This document shows, one piece after another, positions 52,901-59,706 of a stretch of DNA of 64,000 nucleotides. The translations under genes and the position numbers were made by a program. The stretch lies in NCBI GenBank assembly GCA_910588015.1, contig CAJUOK010000002.1:105412-169411 (forward strand), in the 5' to 3' direction. Position 1 is the stretch's first letter, and every line of letters begins with the position of its first letter. The notes below the pieces were generated by a model. The model had not been told where the DNA came from. It did not search any database and was given only the letters and a program-made list of their open reading frames with translations. The DNA is from an uncultured Christensenellaceae bacterium. Lineage in GTDB: Bacteria; Bacillota; Clostridia; Christensenellales; UBA3700.

Positions 52901-55302
52901 ATTACTTGCATGATCAACAACTTTTCTTCCGAACTATTACCAGCAAGATCTTCGGCATATATTCTATATGTACCGAAATTTGTCTCAATCGCAGGAAAAT
53001 CAATACTGACAGCATTTTCTTTATAAATAAGCGAATCATTAAGGTAAACACAAAGAAAAGCGAAGTTCGGATCTTCCGATGCAAATCTGACTGCTTCGTT
53101 CGTGTAATATCCAAGACTTGTTTCATCCTGCAAAATTGCAGTACCGTCCAACTCTTCTATACTCAACGTCGGCGCGACGTTGTCTACTATAAATCTAAAC
53201 GCTGTACTTTTGTTTCCGGCTTTATCCAACGCAAAAATTTCATGCAATCCGTCGGAAAGTGTCGACATCGTTGGCAACGATGAATACTCGACGCCGTCCA
53301 GTTCCACTCGACCAGCGCTATTTTTATCCTCGATTGCAAATACAACTATATCACGTGCGTTGACATATAAATCGGTTACCACGATATTGCCGTTTTTCTT
53401 AAGCATCAATGTCGGAGCAGTCGTATCTAATACCACTGACGCAGTTACTGCATTGCCCGCTACATCAATTGTCTTAAAATAATACGTGCCGTCCTTATGC
53501 TCTTCCCCAAAAGTCAAATCATTACCGCTCTGACGAATCCAATCTCCGTTGTCGACTTTTACGTAAGTAGTCAAACCGCTTTCATCCGATGCCTTATATC
53601 GAATTTTACTCGCGTATCCTGACGGCTCAATTTCCAACGTCGGTGCCGTCAATTTTATATGGAAGGTCTTACTCGTTATATTGCCAGCCCTGTCTTCGCC
53701 TTCTATCTTAAAATAACCTTCTTTTTGAAACATATCTCTCGCCGAACTACCTAAATAATTTGAAGCGCGCGACTGTATAAAACTCTTAATATCAGACTGT
53801 ATGAAAAACACATAGATTTCTCCCCCACTAGTCCAATACTCCCAATAATCCGCTCCGTTCATAACGTAATCAATTTGTCCAGGCGCGATTATCCTATTAT
53901 CATTCGCTATCGTTTCCCAATTCGACTTTGACTTCAAGCGATTGTTCTCAGCATCGATTATAGCGTTAAGCGCCGATTGACGGCTTCCGTATAGGACGCC
54001 GGGATTTCTGTTGTCGAAATATATAGAGCCGCTTATGTAATCGCCGTTGATGACCTGCCAATTACCGCCAATTTGCTCATAGAGTTTAGTCGACTTCATC
54101 CCAACACTGTCTTTAACGTCAAAATATACGCCCTGGTTTACCCACGCTCCGTCTGCAAAAGCCATACCGTCTGCTTTACGCATACCTACTTCTGGCGCCA
54201 CGTTATCGTATGTAAATGAAAATACATCCGATTTGTTGCCCGCAGTGTCAGTTGCATAAAACTGCCATAATCCATTTACTGCACTAATCTTATAACTACT
54301 CGAGGTTGTAGATTCCCATCCAGTCCAGTTCGGTTGTTTATAATACAATTTTAAAAAGTGCGTGTCGCTTGCCGATACCGTTGCCAACTTATTTGTATAA
54401 GACGACAATGCTACACCATCAGAGCAAGACAGCGCAGGATTAGTCTTATCTATAGTAAAATAGTATCTATCTGAATTCCCGACAGCGTCAGTCAATTCTA
54501 TCGTATGACGTCCTTCGGCACTTATGTTGCTATTTGAAGAATACGAATTGCCATTTAAAGTAGCACTGCAATTTTCTTCGCTCCATGTAAATCTTACGTC
54601 AGAGTTTGTTATACCACCTTCATTCACTCCTATAAGGGTCCCGGAAGGGGCAGTTCTGTCTGCAGTAAACAACTCACTTTGTCCAGCAACGAGATATGAG
54701 TTATTGTGAGCAGCCCAAGTACACCACTGATATACAATTTGATACCATATATAATCGTAACCAGTATCAAAATTTATTGTGACAGACGAATCACCGCCTC
54801 TTGTAATAGTCTTATCTGATTCAATAACCGTCCCCTTTAAATTCGTTGAAGATTGTTCTTTATAAGACAATAATCCTTGATAGTCGCTTTTATTATTACT
54901 GCCAAAAACTAGAATTAACGCATTTTCATCACTTGGATTTGAAGAAACCAGATAATCTTCATCATAATAATAATCTCCATTGTTAGCGCTCGAGATAGCA
55001 TTCGTGTCACTGCACGTAATTTTCAAAGAATAATCAATAAAAACGCCTGTATTCTTTTGTACTAAGCTTCCACTGAAATAATTCCCTACATTATTGTAAC
55101 CGTTTGCATTATACCTATCATTGAATTTAAAATATTTAGATGAATTTACCCCTGTTAATACAGAGTTAATATTCATAGTAGTAGTTTGTTCAGCAAAGGC
55201 AATCTGCGATTGGTCAAATTGGCAAGAAATCACTCCTACCAAACAAAGTGCCACGCTTAATAACAATATGCTTGTTGCTACTTTAATTTTTCTATTTGTC
55301 AT
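49936..55302 (-). CDS. giant Ig-like repeat surface protein of the conjugation operon
   Basis: 1788 residues. Signal peptide (VATSILLLSVALCLVGVISC region; Cys27 could be lipidated), then about 18-20 Ig-like modules of 70-90 residues. Each has a hallmark like TDTAGNKSDVF, DRAGNITSK, DLAGNSSEE or DRYGNTITI, with DKTNPALS/DNVAPTLS linkers. A membrane span (LSIALIVGAVVVVVGVVVLI) and a short basic tail (KRLKVQVS) anchor it. No sortase motif. A likely mating-contact adhesin, comparable in position to the large surface lipoprotein of mycoplasma ICEs (CDS14). Confidence 0.78.
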   Translation of the reverse strand: MTNRKIKVATSILLLSVALCLVGVISCQFDQSQIAFAEQTTTMNINSVLTGVNSSKYFKFNDRYNANGYNNVGNYFSGSLVQKNTGVFIDYSLKITCSDTNAISSANNGDYYYDEDYLVSSNPSDENALILVFGSNNKSDYQGLLSYKEQSSTNLKGTVIESDKTITRGGDSSVTINFDTGYDYIWYQIVYQWCTWAAHNNSYLVAGQSELFTADRTAPSGTLIGVNEGGITNSDVRFTWSEENCSATLNGNSYSSNSNISAEGRHTIELTDAVGNSDRYYFTIDKTNPALSCSDGVALSSYTNKLATVSASDTHFLKLYYKQPNWTGWESTTSSSYKISAVNGLWQFYATDTAGNKSDVFSFTYDNVAPEVGMRKADGMAFADGAWVNQGVYFDVKDSVGMKSTKLYEQIGGNWQVINGDYISGSIYFDNRNPGVLYGSRQSALNAIIDAENNRLKSKSNWETIANDNRIIAPGQIDYVMNGADYWEYWTSGGEIYVFFIQSDIKSFIQSRASNYLGSSARDMFQKEGYFKIEGEDRAGNITSKTFHIKLTAPTLEIEPSGYASKIRYKASDESGLTTYVKVDNGDWIRQSGNDLTFGEEHKDGTYYFKTIDVAGNAVTASVVLDTTAPTLMLKKNGNIVVTDLYVNARDIVVFAIEDKNSAGRVELDGVEYSSLPTMSTLSDGLHEIFALDKAGNKSTAFRFIVDNVAPTLSIEELDGTAILQDETSLGYYTNEAVRFASEDPNFAFLCVYLNDSLIYKENAVSIDFPAIETNFGTYRIYAEDLAGNSSEEKLLIMQVISDFGNLQNAYKSFKINAWYEVTLPAYIFGTSPTEADISGRYSFERYDDAYSWSLAMEERYRVQKVSNGWIYVSATNESVSQVYTAREDLNKVLTKYASRYVSARKVASSSGNDNYYTIKDEDGRNDEYAFVRQSLTLPGYMFEYEDYELLQIRSAFAYKRTAAALAPTFTTLTYLADDFALQENKTIRIYPGTSIKEALESNNMYKQGYYLVNEQDLCGNSQKYVVYIDIESPKIRAEIEQGDSTKKEVIFDKDFAEDNANVFYYLSFRFDGVLDNVDKFTTVKIEGRGLTNAIFVQGDELPVLDAALGGGQYTITVYDRSCNVFQFKVNIANKEPTMEYNSLRPTNRQLTLYFATNDNLNQIVRLEIYKINGAGERILIEQDDLGKQIDFTTLEYNFTTGGKYFAVITDRYGRVIETEPIFYERGLPNGNLTAAADSITNKDVYFTYSVGNGVVVYTYDETGKEVIYTDYLIEYDNLNKEYSLGFLAGEGVERQFLIHLYSESDDNLYMEYKFGIDTVIAVVNVVDSNNVAVEKGGYTNQSFSLNWTEANVRVKYTIGSSAISATYARGDVLSGNGMYTFTVTDRVGNTETFTIYLDNVVDYTLDGGKIVNVGGRYLTNSPVALTINEMISEWNVADGKQVVNGVPITEEGIYSIMVSDRYGNTITIVIELDLTPPELEIKGAEDGGATKEDVTVTFEDGAKGYLMKGNTVIREIKSGEIFTEHGYYAVRVEDLAGNIVNIKFTIDRNIDFESNIINRQITTEIVAFSLSEEGVIEIMKDGQAIDVAKNYSESGKYVLTATDAVGNALVFTFTILPKNAQSLNIELDGKQIVSSSKFNGEDIKLDYSDDTKKNIVLDKTGRYTLTISDIEQNQSYTVYLNIDNVTPDLELIWSKNTVSFSKLNKDGVTAKFTKDGVEMKWSQSLVIKEPGHYVLELVDEFGNSNMIEWDIKYKLNGLSIALIVGAVVVVVGVVVLILVKRLKVQVS

Positions 55303-55651
55303 TTGATTTTACCTCACTTCCTTTAAGTAATACTTCCAAATTGGTTATTTTAAATATCAAGTCCATGCTTCCCGCTTTGCTTTTTAATTCTGCCAATTTT
55401 TCTAATTGCGCATGCAAATCTAACGTCTCAAAATCGGCCATCTCTTCTGGCAAGAATTGCTTTAACACATTGACCTGTTCAAGCAAAATATCGGACTTAT
55501 TTTCTGATGACGTTGTGCCAGGCTTCGGCACTTGTTGTTCTTGCATTGCGCGCAATTCCTCTTCCATCTTTCTCATCTCTTCCCGAATAGCATTATCTCT
55601 TGCTATTTTGCTTTTTATATCGAAGCTTCCATCGTATAAATCTTCGGGCAT
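55292..55651 (-). CDS. coiled-coil protein between VirD4 and the surface protein
   Basis: 119 residues, MPEDLYDGSFDIKSKIARDN, then EEMRKMEEELRAMQEQQ, a Pro/Thr/Ser linker, and a second helical part (VLKQFLPEEMADFETLDLHA). It overlaps virD4 by 37 bases and the surface-protein start by 11, so translation is probably coupled. No strong ribosome site. Perhaps an accessory of the coupling protein; family unknown. Confidence 0.6.
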   Translation of the reverse strand: MPEDLYDGSFDIKSKIARDNAIREEMRKMEEELRAMQEQQVPKPGTTSSENKSDILLEQVNVLKQFLPEEMADFETLDLHAQLEKLAELKSKAGSMDLIFKITNLEVLLKGSEVKSNDK

Positions 55652-57372
55652 TGATACGATGGCGTATATTTACTCTTGAACGCAAAGTGTCCAAACGGCA
55701 GAACTACGGCATTACCAAAATCATCTCCAGAATTAAGATTTTTCAATTCCGTTGGATAAATAAGCGGTATTTCTTTTACGCCAGTTCCTGTGGACGCCGT
55801 ATTTTGTTGATACGACGTTGTAAGACTTGAATTGGCAACAATCTTTTTGCCACAAAGGTTACTAAATTCATTGACTGTATTTGGGTCATCTGAGCCAAGA
55901 AATATTTTCGTTGGACAGTTTGACTTGACTATATCGGCAACTTCCCTACCGTACTTATTAGCCAACTGCGCATAATTCTGTATGACCATCTCAAAAAACA
56001 TTTTTCTACTACGGCCGACGGTAATCATTCCGGCAAGATCGTTGAACGCCGGCAAGTTACCAAACTCGTCTAACAAGAAATATACGGTCCTCTTCAATTC
56101 CAATTCATCAGTCTCGCCACTCACTTTATTACGCTTCGTCTTATCTACAAGAGTCTTGTACATTTGCGTAATCAAAAGAGTTACAAGTCTATGTCTAGTT
56201 TTCTTCTCGTCCGGTATTTTTAAGAATAGCGCCGTTGGCTGCTCGTCCATTGAATATAAATCAATGTCAGAGCCAGACGTCATCGATAAAATACCGCTGT
56301 CACTTAGCCATTCGACATGCTTATAAACTTCGGACAAATAACTCGTCAAAGTTTTTTCTTGCGTCTCCAATACTTGTTTAGCAAGTCCTTTGACTTTCGA
56401 ACTAGGATCTCTACTCTCATATAAGTAATCCTTTAATACTGTATCATCCGCTGAAAGATAATCGAATACAATGTGATACAGTGTCGCAAAGCCGAGTTGT
56501 TTGCTTTCAAACAATCCCTCCTCATAATCCTCGCATAATGCAAGGATTATACCGTTGATCAAAGATCTGGCGCCTAACTGCCACCCCATGTCACTTGATT
56601 TTTCAAGCGGACAGATTGCATCGGTCAAGTCTTTTGCTAATTCATATATCTCGTCTCGCAATATTTGAATTTGCACCATGGTCTCTTCAGACTCTGAATC
56701 AACGCTTAATTTATTGATTTTATCTATTCTCTCTCTAAGCACGTCAAACGGATTCCACTTGCTAGAGTAATACGGTTGGTCCAAGTCCAACTCTAAAACC
56801 TTGTACCCCTTTTGCAAGAACGCTGCAGCGTGCGTATTAAACAACTCTCCTTTGGGGTCAGTAATGACCATTGACGGCTTAGTTTTCGTTTGCATCAATA
56901 CTTGTATTGTGGGATTTATAAAACCTTGCGTCTTACCGGCACCTGTCGTACCTACTACTTCGACGTGGGTCGGTTTGCTTGTCATAACAACTTTCAACTT
57001 ACTCCCCTCTTTCTTTGCTTGCAATACAACGCCGTCCTTGACGTTGGGAAGATTATCGAAGTCCGTTACAATAAAGTCCTTGCTCCTTTTTAAGTCTTTT
57101 ATGCTCATAAGTTCGCTCGTTTCACCTTCATTGTCTTTTACTACGTCTTTATCAGCACTTATGCGATGCTCCGCTAAAAACCAAGCACCTATAGCCATAA
57201 ACGCTACAAGTAACATAAGCCAATAACTACCCTGTCCAAGCGTTGAAAAATACGCTTGCATTGAGATTTTGCCCTTGTATGTAATCAACGTCATTATTGC
57301 CGCGATAACGATTGATATGATTGCTCCAAGAACTGCTGCTAAAATCAGTTTAATTTTCCATTTTGACTTCAT
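55615..57372 (-). CDS. virD4: VirD4/TraG-type coupling protein
   Basis: 585 residues from the ATG at 57372 (ATAGGAGGAGC upstream). Two N-terminal membrane spans (LILAAVLGAIISIVIAAIMT and GSYWLMLLVAFMAIGAWFL) precede the motor: Walker A VVGTTGAGKTQG (about 137-148) and Walker B YFLLDEFGNLPAF (about 427). QNYAQLANKYG and IFLGSDDPNT are typical TraG stretches. It links relaxase-DNA to the secretion channel. Ten bases after the relaxase stop. Confidence 0.95.
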   Translation of the reverse strand: MKSKWKIKLILAAVLGAIISIVIAAIMTLITYKGKISMQAYFSTLGQGSYWLMLLVAFMAIGAWFLAEHRISADKDVVKDNEGETSELMSIKDLKRSKDFIVTDFDNLPNVKDGVVLQAKKEGSKLKVVMTSKPTHVEVVGTTGAGKTQGFINPTIQVLMQTKTKPSMVITDPKGELFNTHAAAFLQKGYKVLELDLDQPYYSSKWNPFDVLRERIDKINKLSVDSESEETMVQIQILRDEIYELAKDLTDAICPLEKSSDMGWQLGARSLINGIILALCEDYEEGLFESKQLGFATLYHIVFDYLSADDTVLKDYLYESRDPSSKVKGLAKQVLETQEKTLTSYLSEVYKHVEWLSDSGILSMTSGSDIDLYSMDEQPTALFLKIPDEKKTRHRLVTLLITQMYKTLVDKTKRNKVSGETDELELKRTVYFLLDEFGNLPAFNDLAGMITVGRSRKMFFEMVIQNYAQLANKYGREVADIVKSNCPTKIFLGSDDPNTVNEFSNLCGKKIVANSSLTTSYQQNTASTGTGVKEIPLIYPTELKNLNSGDDFGNAVVLPFGHFAFKSKYTPSYQCPKIYTMEASI

Positions 57373-57382
57373 ATTGCTCCTC

Positions 57383-58675
57383 CTATTTATACTTGCGTGC
57401 TTGTTCACGTTGCGCTTGTTCTATTTCAAATTCCGCTTGATGTAACAATGGCCTAAAATCAGTGCGGATACGTAACATAGACGCTTCGATGTTGTATAAG
57501 AATTTCTCAACGTTTCGCCTCAACATTGCTGCATCCCTTCTAGCCGCAATTCTCATTGCATTTTTGCCGGCTTTTTGACTGCTCTTTGCATTTGTCATCT
57601 TCCTGTCTTTAATTCCCTTCGCTGCATTTATTACAATCTGTCCTAGCCTTGCTCTAAATTCCGGACGTAATTTCTCGATGCAAGCAAATTTATTGCCCTG
57701 TATTCCCAACTTGCTAACTTGTTCTGGAGTCAACTTGCCCTCAATCTCCTCTGGCTTGAGTCTACCGCCTTGCGTCCAAAGAATCTTATTTGCCTTCGCA
57801 ATTTCTTTGACCTTGCTCTCTCTTTTAATTATTTCGCTAAAAGTTTCGCGCACGTAGGCTCTCAATTTGTCATCCCTTGCCACAATGAAGTCTACCGCCC
57901 TATCGATTTTCTCTCGCACGATTGCCATATTGTCACTCATATAGCCAAGTCTTCCAGATGCTGGCAAAATGCTTGCAACGTCCGCCAATTTAGTGCCGAT
58001 TTCGCTTTGCGTATTCTTATGCTGTGGCATAAGTTCCTTGAGCCTTGCCAAAGCCTTGTCTCGAGCAATGTGAAAATCATTTTTGTTATCCTCAAGCGCA
58101 AGACTAGCGGATATCAAGTAATTATCTATACACTTCTGACTAAAGCATCCTTTTTGAGTGAACTTTCTTTCGCCGTTCTTGTCAAAGCGTTTCGGCTCCT
58201 TTTCCCAAAAAGAAAAGTGAATATGATGGTGATGAGCCCTGTCAATGTGCAAACTCGCCATAATTTCCACGTTGTTCTTGTCAATGTGCGAATTTTCAAA
58301 CAATGCTCCCATTGTTTGCTTCAAGTATTTTCGCGCCTGTTCCGGTGTCGTAAATGCGGCGCTTGTCTCTTTGTCAAAAGATATAAAACCGTGCCAAATT
58401 ATAGACTTCGATTTAGCAAGACGTTCCTTAATGTCTTTTACGTCTTGTGCCGTCAAAGGTCTCTCTAGATTAAATGCGCCAGTGTCTTTCTGCATATAGT
58501 CCAAAATATCTTTATGCTTCGCTGTCTTTTTTCCATTAAGAGAGTACGTCTCATAGTTATAGGTCGCTGTAAGGTCATAGAAGGCTCTCTCGTTCTTCCA
58601 CTCTGCCTTCTGGAACTCACTTGCGTTCTTTCTCGCCTGCGCTGGCGTATATACTATATTAAATACAACGCTCAT
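57383..58675 (-). CDS. MobL-type relaxase
   Basis: 430 residues. The N-terminal domain resembles MobL/MobA relaxases: SVVFNIVYTPAQARKN, a Tyr-rich stretch DLTATYNYETYSL, then HGFISFDKETS and the His motif DRAHHHHIHFSFWEKEP (about 145-161) that holds the metal. KGCFSQKCIDNYLISASLA follows. The helical C-terminus (KARKDAAMLRRNVEKFLYN type) is basic. The enzyme nicks oriT and stays bound to the 5' end. The start overlaps the stop of the MobC-like gene (ATGA). Confidence 0.8.
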   Translation of the reverse strand: MSVVFNIVYTPAQARKNASEFQKAEWKNERAFYDLTATYNYETYSLNGKKTAKHKDILDYMQKDTGAFNLERPLTAQDVKDIKERLAKSKSIIWHGFISFDKETSAAFTTPEQARKYLKQTMGALFENSHIDKNNVEIMASLHIDRAHHHHIHFSFWEKEPKRFDKNGERKFTQKGCFSQKCIDNYLISASLALEDNKNDFHIARDKALARLKELMPQHKNTQSEIGTKLADVASILPASGRLGYMSDNMAIVREKIDRAVDFIVARDDKLRAYVRETFSEIIKRESKVKEIAKANKILWTQGGRLKPEEIEGKLTPEQVSKLGIQGNKFACIEKLRPEFRARLGQIVINAAKGIKDRKMTNAKSSQKAGKNAMRIAARRDAAMLRRNVEKFLYNIEASMLRIRTDFRPLLHQAEFEIEQAQREQARKYK

Positions 58676-59121
58676 TTTTTATTGCTCCTACTTTTTCTTG
58701 TGCTCTCAATCATCGTATTTTCTATCTCTTGCAAAGTCTTTGGCAACGTTGCGAATATTCCACTCTCAAGCATATCCGTAGTCAAAGCCTTGCCCTCGAG
58801 TTTGTGTCCTTCGACGTTAAACAATATCGACGTTAAGTATTTTATAATACCGACTTGGACACTTACCTCGTCTACCGTCACTGACAAATCTCTTAATCTT
58901 CTCGAGACTTCTGTCTCTCCTTCCTCGTCTCTGATTTTTTTGTAATATTCCTTTGAATTGAAAGTTAATTCATACAGTCGTGGCAATCCGATTTTTAGTG
59001 CTTGATTGATTACCTCATTAAAATTTCCATCGAAGGACTCGGCTCTTTCGAGTTTATCTATATATTGCCATAGGCTCTCATCGTAAATTCTAATTCGCTG
59101 TTGAACTTTCCTATTTTCCAT
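58672..59121 (-). CDS. MobC-like relaxase accessory protein
   Basis: 149 residues from the ATG at 59121 (TTGGAGTAAACAC). VQQRIRIYDESLWQYIDKLE and NFNEVINQALKIGLPRLYEL suggest an RHH-type N-terminus, with a helical C-terminus. It lies between the hairpin array and the relaxase, the place of oriT-binding accessory proteins. The end, ESTRKSRSNKK, includes the dispersed CACAAGAAAAA DNA motif. Confidence 0.65.
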   Translation of the reverse strand: MENRKVQQRIRIYDESLWQYIDKLERAESFDGNFNEVINQALKIGLPRLYELTFNSKEYYKKIRDEEGETEVSRRLRDLSVTVDEVSVQVGIIKYLTSILFNVEGHKLEGKALTTDMLESGIFATLPKTLQEIENTMIESTRKSRSNKK

Positions 59122-59138
59122 TGTGTTTACTCCAAAAA

Positions 59139-59347
59139 AACTTGGTTTCCAAGTTGTTTTCTTACTGTCACTCGCAGTGACAGTTCCCACAAGGGCTGTG
59201 ACACCTTTTTATTACTTTGTAATAATGTGGCGAAAATTCGCTAAAGTGTCACACCCGTTTATCCTGCTCCTGTTGTTTACAGCCTTTTTTTACACCTCGC
59301 TTGAGGTGTACCTGTGTTTACATTCATTCAGTGCGCCATTTGGCGCA
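59139..59347. other. oriT: candidate origin of transfer (hairpin array)
   Basis: Non-coding region upstream of mobC-relaxase with six hairpins: AACTTGG/CCAAGTT (59139-59155), ACTGTCACT/AGTGACAGT (59164-59184), TTATTAC/GTAATAA (59209-59225), GCGAA/TTCGC (59230-59241), TACACCTC/GAGGTGTA (59291-59310) and TGCGCCA/TGGCGCA (59332-59347). TGTGACAC (59197) and GTGTCACA (59246) enclose the third and fourth. Such dense inverted repeats beside relaxase genes mark oriT. The nick site cannot be named. Confidence 0.65.
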
Positions 59348-59372
59348 TACGCTGTTCTACTTTTATCTGTGT

Positions 59373-59594
59373 CTATATCCTTACACCCAATCCTCTTAGG
59401 TCAACAACACTGATACCAACTAAATACCAATCATTATTTGCGCCGTTCATTTCTATTCGAGTTGGCATCCACTTACCATCCACAAATACTTCAAAACTCT
59501 CGCCACAATGTAATCCTCCATAATAGTCTTCAAAGCCGAAGCAGATATCATATCTGTTTGATTCCTTGTCGAAGACCAATACTCCTCTTTTCAT
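59373..59594 (-). CDS. DUF5348-type protein
   Basis: 73 residues, MKRGVLVFDKESNRYDICFG, then FEDYYGGLHCGESFEVFVDG and WYLVGISVVDLRGLGVRI. This matches my memory of DUF5348, a small beta-rich family of clostridial mobile elements. The ATG at 59594 is seven bases from GGAG (59597 is also possible). Longer frames cross a GC-rich hairpin. Function unknown. Confidence 0.7.
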   Translation of the reverse strand: MKRGVLVFDKESNRYDICFGFEDYYGGLHCGESFEVFVDGKWMPTRIEMNGANNDWYLVGISVVDLRGLGVRI

Positions 59595-59631
59595 CATTTC
59601 TCTCCTTTGCTTACCTGTGTCCACACTGCCG

Positions 59632-59683
59632 CGCCGACACTCGGCAAATAACCGAGCGTCGGCGATTGGCCCGCTAAGCGGGC
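59632..59683. repeat. GC-rich double hairpin between primase and DUF5348 gene
   Basis: CGCCGACACTCGG pairs with CCGAGCGTCGGCG (12 of 13), and GCCCGCT with AGCGGGC directly beyond. Both are far more GC-rich than the surroundings. They may end transcription after the primase gene or form an origin structure; no T tract follows. Confidence 0.55.
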
Positions 59684-59706
59684 TAGTGAACACAAGAAAA
59701 AATTAG

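Noticed and set aside
59632..59683. GC-rich hairpins as an attachment site or terminator
   Set aside because: No T tract on either side and no second copy in the window, so only recorded as a structural repeat.
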